Origin: Mycolicibacterium celeriflavum
GTDB taxonomy: Bacteria > Actinomycetota > Actinomycetes > Mycobacteriales > Mycobacteriaceae
Length of the DNA: 64,000 nt
Direction: 5' to 3'
Assembly: GCF_010731795.1 (NCBI RefSeq)
Contig: NZ_AP022591.1
Coordinates: forward strand, 2,418,001-2,482,000
The position numbers and the translations under genes are program-made. The notes under the pieces were generated by a model. That model searched no databases. It was not told the origin of the DNA and was given only the letters and a program-made list of their open reading frames with translations. This document shows positions 35,478-44,327 of the stretch, piece after piece (the first letter of the stretch is position 1; each line of letters begins with the position of its first letter).

Positions 35478-35701
35478 AGCGGTCCCAACTGACGATTGGT
35501 ACCGGCGTGTCCGGCATGAGCGGTTGCTCCGCGCGATCAGCGGAAATCGGCTGATACGTTCCGGAATGGCTGGGTTCCCAACTTCTCCAGGCTACACCCG
35601 GCGGATTCATCGGCCGAGCGCGGTACGACGCCGATCGTGGCCAGGTGGCGTAGGGTCGTTGCATCGGGACCATCCAGGCCCCCGCGATCAAGGGGCCAGC
35701 G

Positions 35702-35839
35702 ATGTCTGACAAGTCTCCTCGGCAGTCGATGACCAAGAAGTCCGGCAAATCTCTGAAAGAAAAACGTGCCGACAAGCACGCCAAGGCCGCCGCCAAGAAC
35801 ACCGCGGCCGATGCGGTCGGTGAGCTCAGGAAGCGCTGA
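35702..35839 (+). CDS. Small basic protein (45 residues)
   Basis: This short open frame is likely real: ATG at 35702 follows AAGGGG eight bases upstream, and the peptide runs MSDKSPRQSMTKKSGKSLKE then KRADKHAKAAAKNTAADA and ends VGELRKR. It is extremely rich in Lys and Ala with no hydrophobic segment, suggesting nucleic-acid or acidic-surface binding. Similar tiny Lys/Ala proteins with a K-K-S-G-K-S-x-K-E-K-R core are, from memory, widespread in actinobacteria and are missed by many length cut-offs. It stands alone between the glycosyltransferase and a convergent 65-residue protein. Confidence 0.65.
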   Translation: MSDKSPRQSMTKKSGKSLKEKRADKHAKAAAKNTAADAVGELRKR

Positions 35840-35856
35840 AGCGTCCGACCAACCGA

Positions 35857-36054
35857 CTAGCTCCAGAACCGCCGCTTGTTCCAGTGGCTTTCGTCGCCTT
35901 CCACATCGGTCCACTCGCCCGCCGCATATGTGCGCGCATGCTTGGCACCACCACGGACAACATCGAGCGTGCCATCGCCGTGCTTGATGTAGGCATCGCC
36001 GAAGCGCATGTACTTGTCGGTTGCCCCGTCGGGGAGGGTCACGGTGACGGTCAT
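35857..36054 (-). CDS. Small conserved protein of unknown function (65 residues)
   Basis: The protein begins MTVTVTLPDGATDKYMRFGD from ATG 36054 with GAGG upstream, continues AYIKHGDGTLDVVRGGAKHA and ends WTDVEGDESHWNKRRFWS. It looks like a compact beta-strand protein with many aromatic and charged residues; no known domain is recognised. The short length, good ribosome-binding site and typical codon use support it. It is 70 bp downstream of the desaturase gene on the same strand and may be cotranscribed. An alternative longer frame upstream overlaps the desaturase. Confidence 0.68.
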   Translation of the reverse strand: MTVTVTLPDGATDKYMRFGDAYIKHGDGTLDVVRGGAKHARTYAAGEWTDVEGDESHWNKRRFWS

Positions 36055-36124
36055 ATTCGTTACCTCTTCAATCGGACGTGTCCGCCCACGTAGCAGGCTG
36101 CCCGCAACCCCAACAGTACGCCGT

Positions 36125-37252
36125 TCAGGCGAACTTGCGCTCCGATGCGGTCTCGGGTGCGTCATCGCTCGTCGCGGTGAGGAACCGGTCGGGTAGGGCC
36201 AACTTGTAGATCGTTCGCAGCGTCAAAAGGTATTGGCGCGCAAGCGAACCGCTGGTGTAGGGCAGGTCGTACTTCTCGCAGATGGCGCGCACTCGGACGG
36301 CGACCTCCGCCAAGCGGTTACTCGGCAGGTCAGGAAACAGATGATGTTCGATCTGGTAACAGAGGTTGCCGCTCGAAAACGCCAGTAGCGGACCGGCGTT
36401 GAAGTTGGCGGCGCCCAACATCTGCCGCAGATACCATTCGGCGCGAGTCTCCTCGTCGAGGACGTCGGCGGTGAATTTCTCGGCGCCGTCCGGGAAGTGC
36501 CCGCAGAAGATCACCACGTACGTCCACAGGTTGCGCACCAGATTGGCGATGAAGTTCGCGGCGAGGTTCCTGCGCCAGCGCCGGCCGCTCAGCGCCGGGA
36601 AGAGCACATAGTCCTTGACCGCTTGCCGGGCGATCTTGCGGACCAAGGTCTTCCTCTCCCGCGTCAGTTGTTCCGTGTCGCCCGCCGCTCGATCGCGTTC
36701 GGCGTGCACACCGTGCAGCGCGATGCCCCACTCGAAGATCGCTGCCAGCAGGATGTTTCGTAGCGGCTGAAGCAGGTGCACGGGTTGCCACGGAATGTCA
36801 CGGGTGATGCGCATGATGCCGAATCCGAGGTCGTCATCCACGCCGACCACGTTGCTGTACACGTGGTGGCGGTAGTTGTGCGAGTACCTCCATTGCGAGG
36901 AGACGGCGACCATGTCCCATTCCCATGAGCTGGAATGGATTTCGGGGTCGTTCATCCAGTCCCACTGCCCATGGGACACGTTGTGGCCGATCTCCATGTT
37001 CTCGACGCACTTGGCGAAGGCCAGCGACGCGGTACCCAGCAACCAGCCGCCCCGTGACCGGCTGCAGCCGAGAATCAGCCGCCCCGCCAGTTCAAGTGAG
37101 CGTTGAAATTTGATGGTGCGCCGGATGTAGGCCGCATCCTTCTCACCGAGTGATTCCTCGATGTCGCGGCGGATGGTGTCGAGCTCGGCGCCGATGGCCT
37201 CGATGTCGGCCTGGCTCAGATGCGTGTACGCACCGATATCGGTGATGGCCAA
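36125..37252 (-). CDS. desA3: Membrane fatty-acid (acyl-CoA) desaturase, DesA3-like
   Basis: This 375-residue enzyme introduces a double bond in acyl-CoA using oxygen and two iron ions. The three histidine boxes are visible: MEIGHNVSHGQWDW (first), YSHNYRHHVYSN (second, HxxHH) and NLCYQIEHHLFPDLPSNRLAE (third, QxxHH). Two hydrophobic pairs anchor it in the membrane. The sequence matches M. tuberculosis DesA3 (Rv3229c) closely over its length, including INDPEIHSS-like and FPDGAEKFTADV segments. A TTG start at 37252, giving xAITDIGAYTHLSQADI as in DesA3, with AGGA six bases upstream, is chosen over a GTG at 37369. The oxidoreductase partner (Rv3230c type) is not in the window. Confidence 0.88.
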   Translation of the reverse strand: MAITDIGAYTHLSQADIEAIGAELDTIRRDIEESLGEKDAAYIRRTIKFQRSLELAGRLILGCSRSRGGWLLGTASLAFAKCVENMEIGHNVSHGQWDWMNDPEIHSSSWEWDMVAVSSQWRYSHNYRHHVYSNVVGVDDDLGFGIMRITRDIPWQPVHLLQPLRNILLAAIFEWGIALHGVHAERDRAAGDTEQLTRERKTLVRKIARQAVKDYVLFPALSGRRWRRNLAANFIANLVRNLWTYVVIFCGHFPDGAEKFTADVLDEETRAEWYLRQMLGAANFNAGPLLAFSSGNLCYQIEHHLFPDLPSNRLAEVAVRVRAICEKYDLPYTSGSLARQYLLTLRTIYKLALPDRFLTATSDDAPETASERKFA

Positions 37253-37425
37253 AGAATGTCCTGTGGTCTCGTGCGGGGTGGTCTCGGTGGGCTCGAGTCC
37301 GAACCCAGGGTGATTGCGGACCACCGGCCGATATCGGAAGTGACGACGGCAGCGCGTCGGCGTTGCCACCAGTCTAGAGAAGGCTCCCGTATGTGTCGAT
37401 GTGACGTATCAGCGCTTCGGCGACG

Positions 37426-37875
37426 TCACGCGCCGGTGGTGAGAAGAGAGTCGACCGTCGACGCATTGCCGGCAGTGGCGGCGGCCATCGCGATGGTGTG
37501 CGCATAATCGGCTTCGGTGGCTGCAGGAACTACCAGCAGCACGATCCGGCCACCTTGGCCGTCCAACACTCCGATCGTGTTGGCCGGCTGCCGGTGGTAG
37601 CCGTCGAGGCGGACGACTCGCCCGTCCACGACGATCTTTCGCGGCGCATCGGCCCACTCACCGACGTTGTACGTCACCCGCGCCACGGGGCCCAGGCGTA
37701 CCGACAGCACGCTGAGCAGGTCTGGGAGCTCTTGCGGCAGGTCACCGCTGTGCGGCCACCATGCCCCGTCGACATAGCCACTCGTCGGCGCCTTGCGCTT
37801 CAAGCGCAACCGGGGGGTGTTTTCGGGCCCGTCGTGGCGACGGCCGGGGTCGGCACGATTTTCTCGTTGTGCCAT
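37426..37875 (-). CDS. DUF5994-type protein (first of two paralogues)
   Basis: This 149-residue protein has the core LRLKRKAPTSGYVDGAWWPHS, ELPDLLSVLSVRLGPVARVTYN and IGVLDGQGGRIVLLVVPAAT, ending in an Ala-rich helix. It is a single-domain soluble protein of unknown function shared across actinobacteria. ATG 37875 (MAQREN) is used; GTG 37932 is also possible. A second copy of the family lies at 38543, on the other side of cspA. Confidence 0.72.
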   Translation of the reverse strand: MAQRENRADPGRRHDGPENTPRLRLKRKAPTSGYVDGAWWPHSGDLPQELPDLLSVLSVRLGPVARVTYNVGEWADAPRKIVVDGRVVRLDGYHRQPANTIGVLDGQGGRIVLLVVPAATEADYAHTIAMAAATAGNASTVDSLLTTGA

Positions 37876-38056
37876 GGGAATGTTCCCGTCTGAGCCGTCC
37901 AACGGCTCGGTAACTCGCATCGGCGACGACACAATCTCAACCGGTCGCGTGCGACATATCGCCGATAGACCCCAAGCCTACGCCTACGAGGCAAGGAATA
38001 CGGTCCTGAGTTCAAAGTGCTTGTCCGAGAACATGATTCGTGCGTCCAAACCCAGA

Positions 38057-38095
38057 AACGAAAAGTGGGCCGGTGGGATATACCCACCAGCCCAC
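38057..38095 (-). terminator. Intrinsic terminator of cspA
   Basis: Read on the minus strand, GTGGGCTGGTGGG pairs with CCCACCGGCCCAC around a TATAT loop (38095-38065) and is followed by TTTTCGTTTC (38064-38055). It lies 17 bp past the cspA stop. A stem followed by a T-tract is uncommon in mycobacteria and makes this a confident call. Confidence 0.88.
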
Positions 38096-38111
38096 AGTCG
38101 ATTCGTGAAAG

Positions 38112-38315
38112 CTAGACGGCGGTTACGCCGACTGCCTGAGGTCCTTTGGCGCCCTGTTCGATGTCGAACTGAACGCGTTGGTTCTCCTCCAGCGACCGGA
38201 ATCCATTTCCCTGGATCTCCGAGTAGTGAACGAACACATCCTTTGCGCCGCCGTCGGGAGCGATGAAGCCGAAGCCCTTATCGCCGTCGAACCATTTCAC
38301 AGTTCCCTGTGCCAT
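38112..38315 (-). CDS. cspA: Cold-shock protein CspA-type
   Basis: This 67-residue single cold-shock domain binds single-stranded RNA and DNA and acts as an RNA chaperone. The RNP motifs are [10 protein letters not shown] (RNP1) and DVFVHYSEI (RNP2). ATG at 38315 ([12 protein letters not shown]) is the domain start; a start nine bases upstream would add three residues. AGAAG lies a few bases upstream of the ATG. It is followed by an intrinsic terminator, so it is transcribed alone. A 227-bp gap lies upstream, which may hold a long leader, as is common for csp genes. Confidence 0.95.
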   Translation of the reverse strand: MAQGTVKWFDGDKGFGFIAPDGGAKDVFVHYSEIQGNGFRSLEENQRVQFDIEQGAKGPQAVGVTAV

Positions 38316-38542
38316 ACTTTTCAACTTCTCTCATCTTGAACGGATGTAGTAAACATCCGCGTAGAGGCTATCACGGTGGCGAAAAGGCGCCCGTGTAGTG
38401 TCGAAGGCGAACCGTTACCTCTGAAGACGCGATCCCGCCTTCGACGGCTCGAAGCGAGGAAATTGCCGATGTATCACACCGTTTCGATTGCTCAGCTTGT
38501 GGCTCATACGGTCTGTGGTCCGGCGATCATGTCTGCAGACCT

Positions 38543-39031
38543 GTGACCGCGGCGAGTCAACGGCGAAGCACCCGACCGGTCCGGCTCACATTGGCCGCTG
38601 CAGCCGGCGACGGCCTCGACGGGGCGTGGTGGCCGCGGACCGCGTCGATGGCTCTCGAGCTCCCCGAATTGATCGAGGCGCTGCGCGACTCGCTGGGGCC
38701 GGTCGTCGACATCCAGGTCAACTGGTCGTCGACGAACGCGGTGCCGGATCTCGACATGCTGACCCGCCGCGGTGTGGCCGCCATCCCCGGCTGGAAGAAC
38801 CGTCCTCAGCGGGTCATGAGCGTGACGGGCGAGCACGGCAGGGCGAACCTGTTGGTGGTGCCGTCGGCCACCACCTCGGCCTTGGCGATGATGGTGCTGC
38901 GGCACGCGGCGGGGCTGCCCGTCGACAGCCGGCACTCAGACTCCGCTCAGAACCTTGCCGCATGTGACATCGTGCAGGCCGCACGGGCGGTGTGCGCGCA
39001 GCAGGTCACTCCGTCGAGTAGTCGAAACTGA
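38543..39031 (+). CDS. DUF5994-type protein (second paralogue)
   Basis: This 162-residue protein has VRLTLAAAAGDGLDGAWWPR, LELPELIEALRDSLGPVVDIQVN and HGRANLLVVPSATTSALAMM, aligning with the 37426-37875 protein, including the G-AWWPRT/S signature. It starts with GTG at 38543. It ends nine bases before a convergent ERCC4-type gene. Function unknown; the C-terminal tail is specific to this copy. Confidence 0.73.
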   Translation: MTAASQRRSTRPVRLTLAAAAGDGLDGAWWPRTASMALELPELIEALRDSLGPVVDIQVNWSSTNAVPDLDMLTRRGVAAIPGWKNRPQRVMSVTGEHGRANLLVVPSATTSALAMMVLRHAAGLPVDSRHSDSAQNLAACDIVQAARAVCAQQVTPSSSRN

Positions 39032-39039
39032 GCGGCCGA

Positions 39040-40053
39040 TCACATTCCCGGAGCACGGTTCGGGTTATTGGTGTCGTGGGCTTCGCGCCATGCTTCCCAC
39101 ACTTCCGGGCGGAGCCGACCGCGATCGGGCACCGGCAGACCGGCCTGGCGTGCCCAGGAACGGACCTCGGCGGTGCTGGGCTCAGGCTCCGCGATGCCCT
39201 GGTCGCGAGCGACGACATCGATGCGGACTCCCGAAATACGCTGCAGCGCAGCCTCTTCGGAACTGGCCCACACGTGGGCTGCGGCGAGGAACCGGTAGGT
39301 CCATTCCTCCGCCAGCTGGCGGGTCTCACAGAACACGATCGACACAGTGGGCCACCGGATCTGTAACTCCGCGAGGCCGTCGGCGATCACCGCTGGACGG
39401 ACATACCCGAGCCGGAACAACTGTGAATAGCGGTCTTCCACCACGACCGCCGCGCGCGGAAGCGACGACAGATGCGCGATCTGATACCGAAGCTTGCCGT
39501 TGGCCAGGCTCGACACCAGATCGGGGGCGGATTTTCGTTCGACGCTGGCGACCAGCAACCCGTCGACGGCTATCCCGTAGTCGCCGCACGGCAGCGCCCG
39601 CCGCACGATGCTGACCTGTTGGGTGTTGAAGGTATACGCGTACCGCTCATGCGCATCCACCAGCAGCTGCAGTTCCTCGATGCCTTGGGCGCGAGCGGTC
39701 GGTGTCCGAACGTTGGGCCGCGCTTGTTTGCGGGTGCGCGGCGATTGCCAGAACACCACCTCCCGGCCTCGCGCGGTGGTGAACACCAGCTGGGAGCGAT
39801 TCTCCCTGGGGCGCTGCAGGATCACGTCGATGGCGGCGCCTCGGCGTTGGCACGATTGCAGCGGAAGCCGTTCGACGATCTCGGCGTCGGCGGGCCAGTC
39901 GTCGAGGCTCATCTGATGGCAGTACAGCGCCTTCACCCGCGGCCACGTGCCTGAGGTGCGAAACAGCAGGTCTCCGCCTGGCTGCGGAAGCCGCAGCAGG
40001 TAAGGCAGCCGGGAGTCTTCCTGCGGGTTGGCCGCGATCAACAGTTCCGCCAC
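39040..40053 (-). CDS. ERCC4-type nuclease domain protein with C-terminal Lsr2-like DNA-binding module
   Basis: This 337-residue protein has an N-terminal region (1-120) with no clear match, then a domain (about 125-255) with VSIVRRALPCGDYGIAVDGL, LLVASVERKSAPDLVSSLAN (the ERKxxxD motif of ERCC4/XPF nucleases), LRYQIAHLSSLPRAAVVVED and IRWPTVSIVFCETRQLAEEW. The last ~45 residues, STAEVRSWARQAGLPVPDRG then RLRPEVWEAWREAH, match the RxWAR-x-NG-RGRIPxxVxxAY DNA-binding domain of Lsr2. A nuclease guided to AT-rich DNA by an Lsr2-type domain is a plausible reading. It overlaps nothing; neighbours are the second DUF5994 gene and the amine oxidase. Confidence 0.75.
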   Translation of the reverse strand: MAELLIAANPQEDSRLPYLLRLPQPGGDLLFRTSGTWPRVKALYCHQMSLDDWPADAEIVERLPLQSCQRRGAAIDVILQRPRENRSQLVFTTARGREVVFWQSPRTRKQARPNVRTPTARAQGIEELQLLVDAHERYAYTFNTQQVSIVRRALPCGDYGIAVDGLLVASVERKSAPDLVSSLANGKLRYQIAHLSSLPRAAVVVEDRYSQLFRLGYVRPAVIADGLAELQIRWPTVSIVFCETRQLAEEWTYRFLAAAHVWASSEEAALQRISGVRIDVVARDQGIAEPEPSTAEVRSWARQAGLPVPDRGRLRPEVWEAWREAHDTNNPNRAPGM

Positions 40054-40160
40054 GTGACCAAGTCTGCCGGGTGCACACCCGGCCTGGTCAAGGCCGGAGG
40101 TGCGCTTATTGACAGTGGCGCCATTACGGCGTTGGCTTCAGGCAACCGAAGGGGCCGCTC

Positions 40161-41525
40161 ATGGCAGACGTGGACTATTGCGTGGTGGGCGCCGGGTTCG
40201 CCGGCTTGACCGCGGCGTTGCGGTTGAAGCAGGCAGGTCACTCGGTGGTGTTGCTCGAGGCGCGCGACCGCGTCGGTGGTCGCACCTTCACCGAGGTGCG
40301 GGACGACGGAGTCTGGATCGACCGCGGCGGTGCGTGGATCGGGCCCGGCCAGGACGCCATCTACGGGCTCATGAACGAATTCAATGTGGCGAGCTACAAG
40401 CAGTACACCGACGGCGACGCAATGATGTTGGTCGACGGCAAGAAGTACCGCTATACGGGAACGATCCCGTTGTCGATGAGCCCGTGGGCGGTCGCCAACA
40501 TCGGCGCGGTCTTTCTCGAGCTCACTCAGATGTGCAAATCGATTCCGGTGCACGCGCCGTGGACCGCGCCCAAGGCGCAGAAGTGGGACAAGCTCAGCTG
40601 GGCGGCGTGGCTGGACAGGCACACGATGTCCAAACCCGCGCGGGAACTACTGGAGAGCTCCATCTCAGGGCTGTATACGTCTGCGGCGTCGGAGTTTTCG
40701 ATGCTGTTCGTGCTCTATCAAATGGCGGCAGCGGGCGGGCCGAGCTTCGTGCTGGGCGTCAAGGACGCCGCCGAGGATTCCCGACCGGTCGGCGGCATGG
40801 GCGCCATCCATCGCGCTGTCGCGGCTGAGCTCGGCGACGTCGTTCACCTGTCACAACCGGTTCGCAGCATCGCTCAGAGCGCCGACGGAGTGGTCGTGCG
40901 GTCCGAGGACATGGTGGTCAACGCCCGCCGGGTGATCGTCGCCGTACCTATTTCGATCGCCAGCCAGATCACTTATGAGCCAATGCTTCCCGTCGATCGA
41001 TCATTCCTGCACCAGCGGATGCCGAGCGGGGCGGTCTACAAGATTGCACTGGTGTACGACGAGCCGTTCTGGCGGGCCGACGGCCTGTCGGGCCAATCGT
41101 TCGCGCCGGGGTCGCCGGCAAACCTCACGATCGATTCGTGCACGGACACCGGGAGTCCCGGAATGCTGACCGTCATCACCGAAGGACCGGAAGCGCGCCG
41201 GATCGGCGAACTCGGCGACGACGAACGCAAGAACGCAATTCTCGGCGCGGTCGCCGGAAGGTTTGGCGGCAAGGCGCTTTCCCCTCTTGATTACGTCGAG
41301 CAGAACTGGACCGTCGAGCGCTACTCCGGTGGCGGGATGATTGCCCACACGCCGCCGGGCGTGCTCACCGAGTTCGGTCCCGCGCTGCGCGAGCCGTGCG
41401 GACGCATCCACTGGGCCGGCACCGAAACCTCGGCGGTGATGTACGGGTTCATCGACGGAGCCGTGCGCTCCGGCGAGCGCGCCGCGACGGAGGTCATGGA
41501 GCGTGAAGCGGTGGCGGTGGTGTGA
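40161..41525 (+). CDS. aofH: Flavin-containing amine oxidase
   Basis: This 454-residue FAD-dependent oxidase resembles monoamine oxidase and M. tuberculosis AofH (Rv3170). The dinucleotide-binding motif YCVVGAGFAGLTAALRLKQ opens the protein, followed by VVLLEARDRVGGRTFTEV (second FAD contact), RGGAWIGPGQD, and near the C-terminus GRIHWAGTETSAVMYGFIDGAVRSG. The Cys that attaches FAD covalently in mitochondrial MAO is replaced here (SAVMY), so FAD is likely bound non-covalently. It oxidises an amine to an aldehyde with peroxide release; the substrate is unknown. It has an ATG start and a convergent membrane-protein gene downstream. Confidence 0.85.
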   Translation: MADVDYCVVGAGFAGLTAALRLKQAGHSVVLLEARDRVGGRTFTEVRDDGVWIDRGGAWIGPGQDAIYGLMNEFNVASYKQYTDGDAMMLVDGKKYRYTGTIPLSMSPWAVANIGAVFLELTQMCKSIPVHAPWTAPKAQKWDKLSWAAWLDRHTMSKPARELLESSISGLYTSAASEFSMLFVLYQMAAAGGPSFVLGVKDAAEDSRPVGGMGAIHRAVAAELGDVVHLSQPVRSIAQSADGVVVRSEDMVVNARRVIVAVPISIASQITYEPMLPVDRSFLHQRMPSGAVYKIALVYDEPFWRADGLSGQSFAPGSPANLTIDSCTDTGSPGMLTVITEGPEARRIGELGDDERKNAILGAVAGRFGGKALSPLDYVEQNWTVERYSGGGMIAHTPPGVLTEFGPALREPCGRIHWAGTETSAVMYGFIDGAVRSGERAATEVMEREAVAVV

Positions 41526-41531
41526 GGCCGG

Positions 41532-41888
41532 CTACACCCACAGGACAGCGACGGCCGCCGCCGCGAAGGACAGCACGCCGACCGACCAGAACAGTGGGCG
41601 TGGCACCGGATTGCCGGTCCGTCGCTGGCGGGCGCTGCCCATCCCGAGCACGCCGCCGAGCACGATCAGGATGACGAGCTTCACGCCGATCTTCGGGTAG
41701 TTGTGCTCGATCCCCTCGGGCCAGGGTGCGGCGAGCGCCAGACCGGTGAGCAGCGAAAGCAGGATGCCGTAATCCATCGCGCGGGTGGTGCGGAATCGTC
41801 GGGCCACGGTTTCGGCCACCCAGGCGCCGAACGTTACCGCGAAGCCGACGATGTGCAGAAGCACAACTACGTTACGTAGTAGGTCCAT
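41532..41888 (-). CDS. Four-helix membrane protein
   Basis: This 118-residue inner-membrane protein has four hydrophobic helices at about residues 5-25 (NVVVLLHIVGFAVTFGAWVA), 42-58, 68-85 (VKLVILIVLGGVLGMGS) and 98-117. The first helix has a His (LLHIVGF), which in other small membrane families ligates heme or copper, but no second ligand is evident. Similar short proteins are annotated as hypothetical integral membrane proteins. It has an ATG start, is convergent with aofH (6 bp apart) and divergent from the helicase gene. Confidence 0.68.
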   Translation of the reverse strand: MDLLRNVVVLLHIVGFAVTFGAWVAETVARRFRTTRAMDYGILLSLLTGLALAAPWPEGIEHNYPKIGVKLVILIVLGGVLGMGSARQRRTGNPVPRPLFWSVGVLSFAAAAVAVLWV

Positions 41889-41960
41889 GGGCAGAGCTTA
41901 TGCAGCGGGGCTGCGCTGCACAAGGTTTGGCGTCGAGCGCGCCCATCGGCGGCGGGTACT

Positions 41961-44315
41961 GTGCAGCCCGTGAGCGGGGATCTGATCCTCACCGACGAGT
42001 TTCGCGAGGCGTTGGCGCTGCTTGCCGGCGGCAGGCATCTGTTTCTCACGGGCAAGGCCGGCACCGGCAAGTCGACGCTGATCCGGCACTTCATGGCGGG
42101 CACCGACCGCAATGTGGTGGTGGCCGCGCCCACCGGGATCGCCGCGCTCAACGTCGACGGGTACACCATCCACCGGCTGTTCGGGTTCCGCACCACGACG
42201 ACGCTGTCCGACGTCACCGGTGGGCAGTACCGGCCTGGCCGATTCGCCAAGACGCTGGCGTCGCTGCAGACGTTGATCATCGACGAGGCCTCGATGGTTC
42301 GCGCCGACGTCTTCGACATGGTGGCGACCGCGCTGGAGCGGTTCGGTCCGGAGCCAGGAACACCGTTCGGCGGAGTGCAGATCGTGTTGGTGGGCGACCT
42401 GTACCAGTTGCCGCCGGTGGTGGGTGACGGTGAAGAAGGCTACTTCTCGACGGTCTACGAGACGCCGTACTTCTTCTCCGCCCGCACGTTCGATCGCGGG
42501 GACTTCCCCACCGTTTCGCTGACCACGGTGTTCCGCCAGCTCGGCGACGACCGGATGACCGCCATTCTCAACGAGATTCGCGAGGGCATACTGCTCGGCC
42601 ACGCGCAGGATCAGCTCAACGCCCGCGCCGACAAGGATTTCGTTCCGCCCGACGACGAGTTCTGGTTGACGCTTGCGCCGACCAACCGGCTGGTGACCGC
42701 GCGCAACCGCCAACAACTCCAGCGGCTGCCGGGCGACGAGATGCTGCACCGCGCCAAGGAGTCTGGCGATCTGACCTTGTTCGACAAACCGATCGAGGAC
42801 CAGCTGCGGTTCAAGGTCGGCGCTCAGGTGATGATGCTCAACAACGACCAGGGCGACCGGTGGGTCAACGGCTCGATCGGGCGCGTGGCCGGCGTGGGCT
42901 ACGACCGTTACGGCGTCGTCGTCGAGGTCGAGTTCGCCGACGGATCATGCGCGGACGTCACACCGTTCACGTGGGAGGCGACCCGCCCGGTGGTCGACGG
43001 CGGGTCACTGCGTCGCGAGGTGATCGGGACGTTCACGCAGTTACCGTTCAAGCTCGCGTGGGCCATCACCATCCACAAGAGCCAGGGCCAGACGCTGGAG
43101 CGGGTGGTCGTCGACCTCACCGGTGGAATGTTTTCGACGGGCCAGCTGTACGTCGCATTGAGCCGCTGCACATCGCTGGGCGGGCTGGTGCTGAAACGTC
43201 CGGTGCTGCCGAAGGATCTGAAGACCGACCGGCGGATCGCCCGCTTTCTGCGTACCTCGGCCGGCGGCTCGGCTGCGCGCAAGTACTGCGCGATCGGCAT
43301 GCTCACCGTCGGTGAGGAAGGGCGGATGTCGCGTCCCCGACCGGTGGAGCTGGCAGTAGCGTTCGACGACGGCACCGCGGTATCCACACTGATCAACCCG
43401 CAGCGGGATCTCGCCGATGCACGGAATGCGTACGGCATCACCGTATCTGATGTGCTGCTGGCGCCGACCTTGCGGGAGGCGTGGGCGGTGATCGCGCCCA
43501 TGCTGGCGGGCTGCACGCCGGTCGGTGTGTCGGTGGACGAGGCGCTCGGCCTGATCGACTTCGAGCTCAAGCGGCTCGGTCATGTGGCGGTGATGCCGCT
43601 GGGCGTCGAACTGCGCCGGGCCCGGGTGGCGGGGCGCACGGCGCTGGAGCGGGCGCAGTCAGCGCTGACGGCATTGTCGTCGGCGGAGATCGAAGAAGGC
43701 TCGTCGGCGTTCGAGGAACCTGAACCGGCGGAATCGGTTTCGGGATTGCTCCTCAGCCGCGACCACGCCGTTCCCACACCGGCGGCCGATCATCTGCCGG
43801 CGTTGTCGGCGGTGCTGCGGATCAGCCGCGGAGTCGGCGCGGTGGTGCTGGGCGGAGCGTCGGCCGACGAGGTGACCGATGGTGAGTCGTCGTGGGACGC
43901 GGCCGCCCGGCAGTCGGTGGCCGATCAACTGCGCGCGGCGGCATCGCGGGCACTGCTACCGGACGAGGTAGTGGCGCGCCTGCACGAGGCGTCGACGCTA
44001 TTAGGCGTCGACGTGGTGAGCGGAGCAGTCACCGTCGCGCGTCACGACATCGGATCTGCCTTGGTGCCAGGTGCTCGGATCTGTTTCACCGGAACGGCTT
44101 TGGATCAGTCAGGCCGTGTCGTGGAGCGCGAGGAGATGGAGCGGCTGGCCGCGTCTGCGGGCTTGGCGCCGGTGCGCTCGGTGACCAAGACGCGGTGCGA
44201 GGTGCTGGTGACCGCCGAGGCCGGTACCCAGTCGGGCAAGGCACGCAAGGCGCAGGAGTACGGAAAGCCGGTGTTCACCGCCGAGGAATTCTTCGCCTGG
44301 CTGTCGGGTCGCTGA
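41961..44315 (+). CDS. Pif1/RecD-type helicase with degenerate DnaQ-like exonuclease and BRCT domains
   Basis: This 784-residue protein has a superfamily 1 helicase core: HLFLTGKAGTGKSTLIRHF (Walker A, about 28-46), VVAAPTGIAALNVDG, LIIDEASMVRADVFDMV (Walker B, ~112), LVGDLYQLPPVV, AITIHKSQGQTLERVVVDL and GQLYVALSRCTSLGGLVLK. Residues ~460-550 then read ELAVAFDDG, TLINPQRDLADARNAYGITV and DVLLAPTLREAWAVIAPMLA, the DnaQ (DEDDh) pattern without its catalytic acidic residues. The last ~85 residues form a BRCT-like domain (ICFTGTALDQSGRVVEREEM, CEVLVTAEAGTQSGKARKAQ, YGKPVFTAEEFFAWLSG). GTG 41961 is taken as start; GTG 41970 is an alternative. The fusion suggests a replication or repair role. Confidence 0.82.
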   Translation: MQPVSGDLILTDEFREALALLAGGRHLFLTGKAGTGKSTLIRHFMAGTDRNVVVAAPTGIAALNVDGYTIHRLFGFRTTTTLSDVTGGQYRPGRFAKTLASLQTLIIDEASMVRADVFDMVATALERFGPEPGTPFGGVQIVLVGDLYQLPPVVGDGEEGYFSTVYETPYFFSARTFDRGDFPTVSLTTVFRQLGDDRMTAILNEIREGILLGHAQDQLNARADKDFVPPDDEFWLTLAPTNRLVTARNRQQLQRLPGDEMLHRAKESGDLTLFDKPIEDQLRFKVGAQVMMLNNDQGDRWVNGSIGRVAGVGYDRYGVVVEVEFADGSCADVTPFTWEATRPVVDGGSLRREVIGTFTQLPFKLAWAITIHKSQGQTLERVVVDLTGGMFSTGQLYVALSRCTSLGGLVLKRPVLPKDLKTDRRIARFLRTSAGGSAARKYCAIGMLTVGEEGRMSRPRPVELAVAFDDGTAVSTLINPQRDLADARNAYGITVSDVLLAPTLREAWAVIAPMLAGCTPVGVSVDEALGLIDFELKRLGHVAVMPLGVELRRARVAGRTALERAQSALTALSSAEIEEGSSAFEEPEPAESVSGLLLSRDHAVPTPAADHLPALSAVLRISRGVGAVVLGGASADEVTDGESSWDAAARQSVADQLRAAASRALLPDEVVARLHEASTLLGVDVVSGAVTVARHDIGSALVPGARICFTGTALDQSGRVVEREEMERLAASAGLAPVRSVTKTRCEVLVTAEAGTQSGKARKAQEYGKPVFTAEEFFAWLSGR

Positions 44316-44327
44316 CGTCGGTAGTGT

